DNA of 64,000 nucleotides from an uncultured bacterium (GTDB taxonomy: Bacteria; Myxococcota_A; Polyangia; Polyangiales; Houyiibacteriaceae), in assembly GCA_938024995.1 (NCBI GenBank), contig CALJDU010000058.1:1-64000 (forward strand), given 5' to 3'. The position numbers and the translations under genes are program-made. Numbering within the stretch: the stretch's first letter is position 1; the number at the start of each line of letters is the position of its first letter. Below, piece by piece: positions 6,939 through 15,582 of the stretch. The notes under the pieces were generated by a model. That model saw only the letters and a program-made list of their open reading frames with translations. It was not told the DNA's origin and ran no database searches.

Positions 6939-8452
6939 CGCCACACCTGCGTCGAGAAGGTCGCGAGCATGCGGAAGCGATGACCCACGAGGCCGTTGTA
7001 GGCGTGCTCCAGCTCCGCGCCGACCCGCGTCAGCGGCGTCACCTCGAGCCGGAACCCAAGCGCGGTGCTGACCGAGGTCGCGGCCACGTTTTGTCGCCAG
7101 CCGTCCCGAAAGTGCCAGAGCGACGCGCGGCCGTAGAGCGCGCCGAGAATGAACCGTCTATTCACATGAAGCGTGAGCGACGCGAGGGGCATCAAGCTCC
7201 CTTCCGTCACCGATCCCGAGACCGAGACCTGAGCCGCGCGAACCGGGACCATCATGCTCACGTCGGCGCCAACGTCGCGCTCGGTCGCGTCTCCTGGGCG
7301 ACTCCGTCGATAACGAACCGCGCCGCCAAAGGTCGCGCCGCGCACCTCGGCGTGCGTCCCGAGTGTCACGCGCGTGACCGGGACCCGCGGGAACCACGCC
7401 CAGATGGTCCCGAGATCAAAGCGCGGCTCGTGATGGTCTGCGCGAACGAAATAGCGGGCCCGGGCGTGGCGCAGCGTCACCTGCCCAAAGGCGTCCACCA
7501 AGCCCGGATCCGCGTCCACCGCGACCGCGGCGAACGCCTCGGCGCGAAGCGAGGTCCTCGGGGTAGCGCGTCGACCGAGCCGGCCTGACGGGCGCGCGCT
7601 TCCCGAAAGCGGGACATCGACCGAGGCGGCCGCGGCGACCCGTCGAGCGACCGAACCGATCTCGTCGCGGGTTTCGCGAAACATCACGCGCCCACGCACC
7701 CGGTCCTCCTTCGCGAGCTCCAGCTCCGCACCCAACGCATACGTCCGCGTCGGTTCGGCGACGAAAGGCGCGCGGTCCGGTGAGAGGAGCTCGGGGAGCT
7801 CGACCTGCAGCGAGCCCGACGGCTCGAACGCAGCGCTCCCTAACCATGAGCCGCTCCGAACCAGCAACCCACCATAAGCGCGGACGGTCAGCGCAGAGGT
7901 CGCCGCGGTCGACACGCTCAACCCGTCCAGGCGGAGCGCGCCGATCGGATCCATCCGAAGAACGCGTCCCAGTCGCAGCGTCGTTCGGTGTGGCCCACGT
8001 ATGGTGGCCGAGAGCCGCCGCGCGTCGATCCGGGTGTTCCGCGCGAGCACCTGAAAATCGCGACGGTCACTGACGTCATCCGCTTGCACGCAGCGCTCCT
8101 CATCGAAGACGAGACAGGTGCTGCCGAAGTCATGGTCGAGGCGGAGATCGACATCGAGGGTCAGCGACCAGCGCCCTGCTTCGTCGAGGCGCCGCGCGTA
8201 TCGGATCCCCAGGCGCGAGACCAGTCGGCGACGCGCGTAGACGACCCGGCTGCGCGGAGAACGCACCTCGTACGCCGCGAACGACGTGTCCGCGGTGACG
8301 CGCCAGTCGCCGGAACTCTCGGGATCATCAGGCCGAGGTTTTACGGTCGCGGCGCGCCCCGGCCAGCTCTCGCGACGCTGTGCATCGGCGCTGCTGGCGG
8401 TCATCACGAGGACCGCACAAGCGAAGAGCGAACCGATGTGTGCACGCCGCAC
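6935..8452 (-). CDS. Putative outer-membrane beta-barrel protein coupled to multihaem cytochrome
   Basis: With the GTG at 8452 as start the protein has 505 residues: a signal peptide (RRAHIGSLFACAVLVM then ASSADAQ) followed by many short amphipathic strands with alternating polar and apolar residues, rich in Arg, Tyr and Val, which is the pattern of a transmembrane barrel. The last residues are TFSTQVWR, not a C-terminal Phe. The frame is open to an ATG at 8542, but that codon lies within the rnpB terminator hairpin, so it is rejected. No family is recognised with certainty; the link to a 13-haem cytochrome recalls MtrB/PioB-type porin-cytochrome conduits, but the protein is shorter than MtrB (about 690 residues). 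Confidence 0.7.
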   Translation of the reverse strand: MRRAHIGSLFACAVLVMTASSADAQRRESWPGRAATVKPRPDDPESSGDWRVTADTSFAAYEVRSPRSRVVYARRRLVSRLGIRYARRLDEAGRWSLTLDVDLRLDHDFGSTCLVFDEERCVQADDVSDRRDFQVLARNTRIDARRLSATIRGPHRTTLRLGRVLRMDPIGALRLDGLSVSTAATSALTVRAYGGLLVRSGSWLGSAAFEPSGSLQVELPELLSPDRAPFVAEPTRTYALGAELELAKEDRVRGRVMFRETRDEIGSVARRVAAAASVDVPLSGSARPSGRLGRRATPRTSLRAEAFAAVAVDADPGLVDAFGQVTLRHARARYFVRADHHEPRFDLGTIWAWFPRVPVTRVTLGTHAEVRGATFGGAVRYRRSRPGDATERDVGADVSMMVPVRAAQVSVSGSVTEGSLMPLASLTLHVNRRFILGALYGRASLWHFRDGWRQNVAATSVSTALGFRLEVTPLTRVGAELEHAYNGLVGHRFRMLATFSTQVWR

Positions 8453-8524
8453 GCCGCATTGGCGCAAATGAGCGGCGCCCGCGTCAAGCTGGAAGTCACG
8501 CCCGCTCTGGTCGATCACGCGCTT

Positions 8525-8555
8525 CGAAAATAAAAGCAGCACGCCGAAGCGTGCT
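8525..8555 (-). terminator. Intrinsic terminator of rnpB
   Basis: On the minus strand a perfect 7-bp stem (8549-8555 with 8538-8544) capped by a TTCG tetraloop is followed by a T-rich tract (gcttttattttcg). It comes directly after the 3' end of the RNase P RNA. Confidence 0.93.
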
Positions 8556-8556
8556 G

Positions 8557-8949
8557 GTTGAAGAGTTCATAAGCCGAGTTTTGTTCCTCTGTTCGTCACC
8601 GAGACAGAGGTGAAGATCATTCATCTAGGACGGTTGTCACCAACCGCCTCCAGCGACGATACCCGGGAGCTCGAGCGGGCCGCTCTCAAACGCTCCTCTA
8701 TTCCGTCTTGCTCCGAGTGGGGTTTACCTTGCGATCGACGTTACCGCCGATCCGGTGAGCTCTTACCTCACCCTTTCACCCTTTCCCCGAGACGCTCCGA
8801 AGAGACGCGACGAGGTGGTTTGCTTTCTGTGGCACTTTCCTCGGGGTCACCCCCACCAGGCGTTACCTGGCACCCTGCCCAATGGAGCTCGGACTTTCCT
8901 CCCGTGGCCGGACACGCCGACCACCGACGAACTTCCGAACCGCTTCAAC
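8557..8949 (-). ncRNA. rnpB: RNase P RNA (bacterial type A)
   Basis: This is the catalytic RNA of RNase P, which removes 5' leaders from tRNA precursors. On the minus strand the 5' conserved block GAGGAAAGTCCG lies at 8901-8890. The 3' conserved block CCTAGATGAATGAT comes near 8627 and the closing ACAAAACTCGGCTTAT at 8584-8569. Helix P1 forms between GTTGAAGCGGTTC (8949-8937) and GAACTCTTCAAC (8568-8557), with a small internal loop, which fixes both ends to within a few bases. A terminator follows at once. Length is about 393 nt, within the usual range. Open frames crossing this region on either strand are spurious. Confidence 0.97.
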
Positions 8950-8955
8950 GCGCCC

Positions 8956-8984
8956 GGGATAACCACCCCCGTCCTCAGCGTCAA
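8956..8984 (-). promoter_or_regulatory. Probable sigma-70 promoter of rnpB
   Basis: On the minus strand TTGACG (8984-8979) and TATCCC (8961-8956) are 17 bases apart, placing the start of transcription within a few bases of the P1 5' strand at 8949. The -35 box is good; the -10 box is weak, so this is a prediction. Confidence 0.5.
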
Positions 8985-9055
8985 AGCGCCGCATCATCCG
9001 CGATGCGTTTTTGTCGCTTTCTTGGTGCTTGTGCAGACCCGCGTAGTTTTGCCGG

Positions 9056-10324
9056 GTGTCCTCGCGCGCCCACTTCCTACGCATTGTCCTCTCGCTCGCC
9101 GCAGGAAGCGGAGTGTCCTGTGATCACGTCAACGACCTCGTGGGTCCGGCGGCTCATGACGGACAAGAGGAGATCGCGGTTGCCGAAGGCGGAGAGCACG
9201 ACCAGCCCACGGAAGGGCCCGTCGAAGAGGAAGACAACGACGCGAGCGAGGTTGTTCATCGCGCGTCGGCGCTCACGCGGATCGAAACGGAATCACCGGC
9301 CGCCAAGCCGAGCGAACGGCCCGGTCCCGTCGCGGGAGAAATGGTGAGCTTCTCTTCAGAGAGCTTTCACGTTGGGAGCCTCCCGGGCACCGCAGGCCGA
9401 AACCCGCGCGCCGAAGCCGCCTGGGCCGAGGTCACCCTCCCCTCGTTCGAGATGGACCGGCTCCCGTATCCCAACGACCCCGACATGGACATCGTGACCG
9501 CGAACCACTCGCGCGCCGCGCAGCTCTGCGCCGCGGAAGGCAAGCACTTGTGCAGCGAGCTTCAGTGGGAGCGCGCGTGCAAAGGCGGCGTGGACGCGAC
9601 GTATTCGTCGGGCGAAACCTACGAGTGCGAACGCGGACGCTGTGACTCCTTTGAGGGGGTCACCGGTCTCGGCGCGCGTCCTGAGTGGACCGGCGATGCA
9701 GCCGACCCTCGCTTGGGCGAAGTCGAAGGCTCGATGGTTCGCGGTTCTGCTCGCGCGTCCGTTACCGCTCATCGATGCGCTCGTCGCGCCTTTCGTCCGG
9801 ATCGCGACCGGGACATCGCGTTCCGCTGTTGCTCCGGCGAAGGCGAGGTCAGCTATCCAGCTGCGCCCGCTCCGACCCGTTTTCGCGATCAAGAAAAGTC
9901 GCGTGAAGACCTGCGCGCCATCCTCGCTCAGGTCCCGGAGCTCGCGCGCTTTGCCGAAGGCTTCATGCCCTTTGGTTTGACCCAAGCAAACAACGCGGTG
10001 CTTCGCGGCGGCAAGACGCTCGAAGACCTCAACGGCTGGCACGTGGTCGAAGGTGTCCTGCGCTGGAACCCCGTGCGCGGTGAAGACGTCTACGTGTTCT
10101 CCGGACGCACCGGCGACACCACGATCCTCGCCGCGCTGTACCTTCTCGAAGACGGCAGCTATCGGCACGCCGCGAGCTTCCTCTTTGAAGAAGCGACCAC
10201 GCTCGCGGTCGCCTGGACCGAACCGTCCCGCAACGAACTGCTGTGGAGCACGAACTGGGGACGCGCAGGCGAAGGCGGCGCGATCGAGTACGTCGACGGT
10301 CGCGTCCGGATCGTGCAACGCTAA
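9056..10324 (+). CDS. Lipoprotein with SUMF1/FGE-sulfatase-like domain
   Basis: This 422-residue protein starts at a GTG and has a signal sequence ending in the lipobox GVSC. A low-complexity acidic linker (residues about 30-95) leads into a region resembling the formylglycine-generating enzyme (SUMF1) fold: ARAAQLCAAEGKHLCSELQWERACKGG matches the family's A..LC...G.RLPTE.EWE.A block in abbreviated form, and DRDIAFRCC matches its C-terminal GFRC. The rest (about 265-422) is a separate globular part with VFSGRTGDTTILAALYLLEDG. Many SUMF1-fold proteins are not enzymes but binding modules, and the degenerate blocks suggest that here. It is separated from the FAH-family gene by 6 bp. Confidence 0.75.
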   Translation: MSSRAHFLRIVLSLAAGSGVSCDHVNDLVGPAAHDGQEEIAVAEGGEHDQPTEGPVEEEDNDASEVVHRASALTRIETESPAAKPSERPGPVAGEMVSFSSESFHVGSLPGTAGRNPRAEAAWAEVTLPSFEMDRLPYPNDPDMDIVTANHSRAAQLCAAEGKHLCSELQWERACKGGVDATYSSGETYECERGRCDSFEGVTGLGARPEWTGDAADPRLGEVEGSMVRGSARASVTAHRCARRAFRPDRDRDIAFRCCSGEGEVSYPAAPAPTRFRDQEKSREDLRAILAQVPELARFAEGFMPFGLTQANNAVLRGGKTLEDLNGWHVVEGVLRWNPVRGEDVYVFSGRTGDTTILAALYLLEDGSYRHAASFLFEEATTLAVAWTEPSRNELLWSTNWGRAGEGGAIEYVDGRVRIVQR

Positions 10325-10330
10325 GCGCCG

Positions 10331-11107
10331 ATGACGCGCTACACGCGACTCCTTCGCGACGGTGTTCCCTGCTGGGTCGCGCTTGACGACGACGACGGCG
10401 CAACGTGGCTCTCCGCTGCGCCCTACGCCGGTGGCGTCTCCGATGCGCCCGTCGGTCCGTTGCCTGCGACGCGACTCCCGTGCGTGGCGCCGAGCAAGAT
10501 CATCTGCGTCGGGCGGAACTACCGCGCGCACGCCGCCGAGCTAGGGAACGACGTCCCAACAGAGCCAATGCTTTTCATGAAGCCTCCGAGCGCGCTGATT
10601 GGACACGGGGAAGCGATCGTGTTGCCGGAGCAGAGCGAACGCGTGGAGCATGAAGGTGAGCTTGGGGTCGTGATCGGGACGAGGGTCCACCGGCCGGATC
10701 CCCGAGCTGCCGAGGAGAGCATTTTCGGCTTTACGATCGTCAACGATGTGACGGCGCGAGACCTTCAACGGCGCGACAAGAAATTTACGCGTGGCAAAGG
10801 CTTCGACACCTTCTGTCCAGTGGGTCCCGCCATCGTCCCGCGCGCCGAGGTTCCGAACGCTCAAGACCTCGAGATCACGCTCGAGGTCAGTGGCGTCAGG
10901 AAACAGCACGGACGAACCTCACAGATGGTCTTCGGTGTGGTTGAGCTCATCGTCTTCATCGCGGGCATCATGACGCTCGAGCCCGGGGACCTCATTTGCA
11001 CGGGCACTCCCGCTGGGGTCGGACCGCTCGTGGATGGCGACTCGGTCATCATCACGATCGAAGGCATCGGGACCCTGCGAAACCCCGTCTCCTCGACACC
11101 AACGTAG
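10331..11107 (+). CDS. Fumarylacetoacetate hydrolase (FAH) family protein
   Basis: The 258-residue protein carries the FAH-superfamily core: KIICVGRNYRAHAAELG, EPMLFMKPPSALIG, the metal-binding acidic residues in VEHEGELGVVIG, FGFTIVNDVTARDLQ, KGFDTFCPVGP and LICTGTPAGVG near the end. Members cleave C-C bonds in or decarboxylate/hydrolyse beta-diketo acids, or act as oxaloacetate tautomerases or acylpyruvases; these motifs do not distinguish among them. It is preceded at 6 bp by the SUMF1-like lipoprotein gene, so it is likely co-transcribed with it, though a functional link is not obvious. Length is normal for the single-domain group. Confidence 0.93.
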   Translation: MTRYTRLLRDGVPCWVALDDDDGATWLSAAPYAGGVSDAPVGPLPATRLPCVAPSKIICVGRNYRAHAAELGNDVPTEPMLFMKPPSALIGHGEAIVLPEQSERVEHEGELGVVIGTRVHRPDPRAAEESIFGFTIVNDVTARDLQRRDKKFTRGKGFDTFCPVGPAIVPRAEVPNAQDLEITLEVSGVRKQHGRTSQMVFGVVELIVFIAGIMTLEPGDLICTGTPAGVGPLVDGDSVIITIEGIGTLRNPVSSTPT

Positions 11108-11176
11108 TCGTCCAGAGACCATCTAGGAATCAGCTGCCGGATAGACCCGTCCCATGCTTCCTGATAGGCCTCACCC

Positions 11177-13282
11177 ATGAGCCGCCCAGCGTCCTTTGCC
11201 CCCGTCGTTGGGTGCCTGATCTTCGTGACCCTTTGCGCGGGGTGCTACGACTCGTTCGGCCGCGGCGGTGACTCCGACAGCGGCGTCGACACCTCGCCTG
11301 ACGTGCCGGACACCACCGTCCTCCCAGACGCCTTTGAAGACACGCTCGACGCGGGCGTGGACGCCGACGCTGAGCCCGATGCGGGCGAAGACACCTCGGT
11401 TCCCGAGGACACCAACCCGCCAGAGGACACCGCTCCCGACGCGCCGCCTCCGCTCCCCCGCGAGCCGAACCCTGCCAGCTGTCGCATCGAGCCGACCATC
11501 TTCCCTTTTGATGATCCGGTTCTCGAGTACCGCTGGCCCACCGGTCCGGTCACGCGCGCGGACTCGGTCCACGTTTCGATGACGCCGCTCGTGATCGATC
11601 TTGAGCCGAGCCGCGACGAAGACCTGGAGCCGGTCTTGGTGTTCACCAGCTACCCTTCCCTCGGTCGCGACAACCCGCCTGGTGTTCTGCGCATCGTGGA
11701 CCCGCGAACGAACACGACCATCAGCAACCCCGACACCGAAGACGCGATGGGCGTCCTGGAAGCGACCGGGAACCTCGCCGCCGGTGACATCGATGGCGAC
11801 GGGCGCAACGAAATCGTCGGACTCGGCGTGGTCGCGGGCACCTACGCCTACCGCAGCGACGGCACCTTGCTCTGGCAGGGCAACTACCCTCGTTTCATTG
11901 ATCGGGGGAGCCTCTCGGGCACGTCGATCTCCGGCGGGCCGGTGCTCGCCGACTTGGAGGGCGATGGCACGGTCGAGGTGATCGTGGGTCGAAGCGTCAT
12001 GCGTGGTTCCGACGGCACGCTCATCTGGACTGGAGACGACGACGCTGGACGCGCGACCAACCAGTTCTTCGGTCCGCTCTCGTGCGTCGCCGACTTGGAC
12101 GGCGATGGCTTCCAGGAGGTCATCAGCGGGCAGACGGCGTTCCGCTTTGACGGTGAGGTGTACTGGGAGACCGACGCCCCAGATGGCCTCTGCGCGGTCG
12201 CCGACATCCTCGAAGATGTGCCCGGCCCCGAGGTCGTGCTCGTCTCGAACGGCTACGTTCGTTTGCTCAATGGCCAGACCGGAGAGCAAGCGTGGGTCAA
12301 GCAGCTGGAGGGCCGCGTCCGCTTGAGCCTGGGCGGCGCCCCGACCGTCGCGGACTTTGATGGCGACGGCGAGCCCGAGATCGGCGTCGCGCACGGCGCT
12401 GCCTACGGCGTCTACGATCCCGCCTGCGAGCGACGCGGGGACGGTTGCACGGACACCGGCTTGCTCTGGAAGTCCGACACCAGCGACGCCTCTTCGTCCG
12501 GCACCGGGAGCAGCGTCTTCGACTTCAACGGAGACGGCGCGGCGGAGGTCGTCTACAACGACGAGTACCACTTCCGCGTATACGACGGGACCACTGGAGA
12601 CACGCTCTTTCAGCACCGCAACTCGTCGCGGACCCGGACCGAGAACCCAACCATCGCGGACATCGACAACGACGGCGACGCGGAGATCATCTTCAGCGCG
12701 AACGCCGAGGCGTTCTTCATCCGCGACTTCTGGACCGACCCCGGCGTCGAGATCTGGGGCGACCGGCGCGGCCGCTGGGTGGGCGCGCGACGGATCTGGA
12801 ACCAGCACGCCTACTCGATCTCGAACGTCGAAGAAGACGGCTCGATCCCGCGGCGCCCCGAGCCGTCTTGGGAAGGTCACAACAGCTACCGCCAGAACCT
12901 CGTCGAGGGTGACGAGATGGAAGTGCTCAACGTGCCAGACCTCTGGGGCGGGCGAGGCGACTACTCGTGCGTCACCGCTGGCGTCGCCGAGTTCGTGATC
13001 AACGTGCAGAACTTCGGCTTGGAGCGCGCGGGGATCGTGACCGTCGCCTTCTACCGAGGCGACCCCGACCGTGACGGGGTGCGGATGGGTGAGGTGTCGA
13101 CCGTGGCGCCGCTCGCCCCTGGAGACAGTCAGCGCGTGACGTATGTGGCGGAGCTCAGCGACCCGGTCGAAGACTGGTACGCGGTGATCGACGATCCCGA
13201 AGACCCCGAGATGACCAGCACCGTCTTTGAGTGCCGCGAAGGCAACAACAAGGTGCTCATCTGGCGCCCTGAGTGTCGCTAA
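11177..13282 (+). CDS. Surface lipoprotein with FG-GAP/VCBS repeats
   Basis: The 701-residue product begins with a signal sequence ending in LCAGC (lipobox). About 80 residues of Asp/Pro/Thr-rich linker follow, a style common in myxobacterial surface lipoproteins. The main body contains repeated calcium-type loops of the FG-GAP/VCBS propeller (for example AAGDIDGDGRNEIVG, VADLDGDGFQEVISG, VADFDGDGEPEIGVA, DIDNDGDAEIIFSA), suggesting a beta-propeller. A C-terminal part after about residue 590 looks like a CARDB/Ig-like module (EFVINVQNFGLERAGIVTVAFY). The role is presumably adhesion or ligand binding on the cell surface; no enzymatic motif is seen. The 69-bp gap upstream separates it from the FAH-family gene. 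Confidence 0.87.
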   Translation: MSRPASFAPVVGCLIFVTLCAGCYDSFGRGGDSDSGVDTSPDVPDTTVLPDAFEDTLDAGVDADAEPDAGEDTSVPEDTNPPEDTAPDAPPPLPREPNPASCRIEPTIFPFDDPVLEYRWPTGPVTRADSVHVSMTPLVIDLEPSRDEDLEPVLVFTSYPSLGRDNPPGVLRIVDPRTNTTISNPDTEDAMGVLEATGNLAAGDIDGDGRNEIVGLGVVAGTYAYRSDGTLLWQGNYPRFIDRGSLSGTSISGGPVLADLEGDGTVEVIVGRSVMRGSDGTLIWTGDDDAGRATNQFFGPLSCVADLDGDGFQEVISGQTAFRFDGEVYWETDAPDGLCAVADILEDVPGPEVVLVSNGYVRLLNGQTGEQAWVKQLEGRVRLSLGGAPTVADFDGDGEPEIGVAHGAAYGVYDPACERRGDGCTDTGLLWKSDTSDASSSGTGSSVFDFNGDGAAEVVYNDEYHFRVYDGTTGDTLFQHRNSSRTRTENPTIADIDNDGDAEIIFSANAEAFFIRDFWTDPGVEIWGDRRGRWVGARRIWNQHAYSISNVEEDGSIPRRPEPSWEGHNSYRQNLVEGDEMEVLNVPDLWGGRGDYSCVTAGVAEFVINVQNFGLERAGIVTVAFYRGDPDRDGVRMGEVSTVAPLAPGDSQRVTYVAELSDPVEDWYAVIDDPEDPEMTSTVFECREGNNKVLIWRPECR

Positions 13283-13299
13283 GCGTATAGTCCGCGGAG

Positions 13300-13719
13300 A
13301 TGAACGATATGAGCGACGACGACACCAACGAAGAACAAGACACAGCCGACGCGGCCAAAGAAGCCGCCGGCTCCGCGAGCGATGATCTCCTCGACGCTCT
13401 CGGGAGCCTCAAGAGCGCCGCGGGCAAGTTCTTCAAGACGATCGCGCCCGCCGTTGAGGACGTCACCAAGAAGGCCGCAGAGGTCACCGGCGACGTCGCT
13501 GAGTCGGTCGACCCGGCCGTCAAGCAGGTCAGCGCGCACGTCGACAAGGTCGCCGAGAAGCTCGACCCGACGGTGAAGTCCGTCGCGGCGGAAGCCGAGA
13601 AAGTGGTCGGCAAAGTCGCCGCCGCCGCGGGGCCCGTCGCTGATCAAATCGTGAGCGAGTTCGGGAAGTTCGCGAGCAAGCTGACCGGCACCGACGAACC
13701 CAAGCGCGAAGAAGAGTAA
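13300..13719 (+). CDS. Small acidic, heptad-rich helical protein
   Basis: A 139-residue soluble protein made almost entirely of Ala, Glu, Asp, Lys and Val, with repeated patterns such as SVDPAVKQVSAHVDKVAEKLDPTVKSV (in pieces) that predict long amphipathic helices, comparable to apolipoprotein- or LEA-like proteins. It has no signal peptide or Cys. The ATG at 13300 follows the previous stop by 17 bases; the next gene starts 15 bases after its stop, so it may be the middle of a short operon. I do not recognise a family. Such sequences are found in stress, phasin-like and structural proteins; no choice can be made. Confidence 0.75.
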   Translation: MNDMSDDDTNEEQDTADAAKEAAGSASDDLLDALGSLKSAAGKFFKTIAPAVEDVTKKAAEVTGDVAESVDPAVKQVSAHVDKVAEKLDPTVKSVAAEAEKVVGKVAAAAGPVADQIVSEFGKFASKLTGTDEPKREEE

Positions 13720-13734
13720 CGCGCGAGCGGCGCG

Positions 13735-14136
13735 ATGGAACCGCTCCAATGGATCGCGCGTTGGTCGATCGCCTTCGCGCTCACGCAGCTCGTCGAGACG
13801 CCGCTCTATGTCTACGCCCAGAGCGTCCGGACGAAGACCACCGCGGAGCTCCTGCCCTCTCCCGACGCGGTTCGACCTCTGCGGGAGCGCATCGCGTTGG
13901 CGTTCATCGCGAGCGCGATGACCCATCCGCTGCTCTGGTTCGTGTTCTGGCCGCTCGCCTCGAGCGCGTTCAGCTACAGCACGACCGTGTTCCTTGGCGA
14001 GGCGCTCGTGATGTTCATCGAGGGCAGCCTGTTCGTTGTCTTCGGGCTCCCGCGCCCCTACGTCTGGGCGATCCTCGTGAACACCGCGAGCGTGATCGTC
14101 GGGCTCGTCGTGCGCGAACTCTTCGGCTTCCCGTGA
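13735..14136 (+). CDS. Small integral membrane protein, unknown function
   Basis: The 133-residue product has three to four hydrophobic segments (about 7-26, 55-77, 82-103 and 106-127) and a charged loop around residues 30-50. No conserved motif is recognised. It starts 15 bp after the helical protein gene, in the same direction, and converges with the GT-C gene ending at 14146. Confidence 0.75.
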   Translation: MEPLQWIARWSIAFALTQLVETPLYVYAQSVRTKTTAELLPSPDAVRPLRERIALAFIASAMTHPLLWFVFWPLASSAFSYSTTVFLGEALVMFIEGSLFVVFGLPRPYVWAILVNTASVIVGLVVRELFGFP

Positions 14137-14145
14137 GCTGACAAG

Positions 14146-15582
14146 CTAGAGCGACGTGCGCTCCAGCAAGACGAACGAGTAGCCCGGCTCGTACTCGAAG
14201 GTCTGCGTCGCGCGGAAATTCGCGCGCACCCATGGGAGCGCCGCGACGCGCTCCTCGACCTTGAAGCCGTGGTACTCGACCAGGCGGCCGTCCTCGATGA
14301 CCGGTGGCTCGCTCGCGTGAAGCAGGATCTGCTCGACCCCGCGCTCGCGCAGATACACCTCCGGGACCTCTTTTTCGATGTGCACCCCAGGCGCGTGCGC
14401 CACGACCGGATCCGTCACCCCGCCGAGGTCCACGATCGTGAGGTCCCGGTAGAGCGCGAAGAACCCAATGTCGACGACCGCGACGGTTCCGTGGAGCTCC
14501 TGCGCGATGGCGTGTCCGCGCGACTCGCGAACCTCGGCCACGCGCGGCAGCGGCGCATAGACGATGCTCGACCACACCGCGGGCCAGGCGACCGAGAGCA
14601 CGAGCGCGACGATCGCGACGACCCGCGCGCCGCCCCCGCGCGAGACGCCATCGCCGACTGAGCGCGCGACCGCGAAGGCGTAGAGCGGGAGGATCGGGAC
14701 GAGCAAACGAAACCCGACCATCCAGCAACCGCCTGCGTACGCGACCGCCGCGAGCTCGGTCACGATCACCAGCGCGACGACCCGCTCCTTGACGCCGAGC
14801 CGCGCCGCCGCGAGCGCCACCAAGAGCCCTGCTCCGCCCGTGCAGGCGACCACCCCATCGAACACGTAGCGCACGCCGTCCGCACGCACGGCGGGCTTGG
14901 CGTAGTAGCTGAGGGGGAGGACGTCCGAGAAGAGCACCGCTCGAAACGCCGCGACCAACACGCCCCCGGCGACCCAGGCAGCGACGACCGACGCGAGCGT
15001 CCGCCAGCGCGGCCCCCTGCCCTCTGCGTTGTCTTCTTCGTCACGCGGAAAGAACCACGCGCTCGCGCCCGCGAGCACCGCGAGCGTGGTCTCCGGCCGT
15101 AGGAAGAACATCAGCGGCGCGAGCCCGGCGAAGCGACGCGGCTTGTCCCCGATCGCGGCGAACGTCGACCCCGTCAACACCAAGCACGCCAGCCCGGTCT
15201 CGAGCCCCGCGCCGGACCAGAGCCAGAGCATCGGAGAGAGCGCGAGAACCAGCGCCGCGATGATCCGCTGGGCGCCGCGCAGCACAACCAAGACCATGAG
15301 CGACGAGGCGATGACACAGAGCGCGCCGAAGACCTTCTGCGCGAAGACCGGATCGCCAAAGAGCGCGCCGACCACCGCCGGGACGACGTAGAGCGGCCCC
15401 GTGATGCCGTCCGAGGGCTCGTTTGGGTTGAGCGCGTAGCCGTCACCCGCCGCCAGGTTCTCGGCGTACTTCGCGATGATGTAGGCGTCGTCGATCGTGA
15501 ACGGCCAGGTCGCGATCGCGAGACCGCAGAAGACAACCAGCGCGACGAACAACGTGACGCGATCCAGGATCTCCCGCGTCAT
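14146..15582 (-). CDS. GT-C type membrane glycosyltransferase (paralogue 2)
   Basis: The 478-residue protein has about ten hydrophobic segments and a large soluble C-terminal part. Near the N-terminus it has FTIDDAYIIAKYAENL followed by GDGYALNPNEP and GITGPLY, a pattern shared by GT-C polyprenyl-phosphate-sugar transferases such as the mycobacterial AftB type; the Asp pair after the first membrane segment is the usual catalytic position. The start at 15582 is chosen because its ATG overlaps the TGA of the upstream paralogue (ATGA), indicating translational coupling. The open frame extends upstream inside the paralogue but is not credible there. The sugar donor and acceptor are unknown; a role in cell-surface glycan modification is inferred. 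Confidence 0.82.
   Translation of the reverse strand: MTREILDRVTLFVALVVFCGLAIATWPFTIDDAYIIAKYAENLAAGDGYALNPNEPSDGITGPLYVVPAVVGALFGDPVFAQKVFGALCVIASSLMVLVVLRGAQRIIAALVLALSPMLWLWSGAGLETGLACLVLTGSTFAAIGDKPRRFAGLAPLMFFLRPETTLAVLAGASAWFFPRDEEDNAEGRGPRWRTLASVVAAWVAGGVLVAAFRAVLFSDVLPLSYYAKPAVRADGVRYVFDGVVACTGGAGLLVALAAARLGVKERVVALVIVTELAAVAYAGGCWMVGFRLLVPILPLYAFAVARSVGDGVSRGGGARVVAIVALVLSVAWPAVWSSIVYAPLPRVAEVRESRGHAIAQELHGTVAVVDIGFFALYRDLTIVDLGGVTDPVVAHAPGVHIEKEVPEVYLRERGVEQILLHASEPPVIEDGRLVEYHGFKVEERVAALPWVRANFRATQTFEYEPGYSFVLLERTSL

Noticed and set aside
8453..8542. Upstream extension of the barrel gene to an ATG at 8542
   Set aside because: The codon falls inside the rnpB terminator hairpin; a signal peptide begins only after the GTG at 8452.
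8610..9347. Plus-strand open frames crossing the RNase P region
   Set aside because: They run antisense to rnpB, and their predicted proteins have no sensible composition.
11171..12880. 569-codon minus-strand frame opposite the FG-GAP gene
   Set aside because: The plus-strand protein has clear calcium-loop repeats; the opposite frame is a codon-bias shadow.
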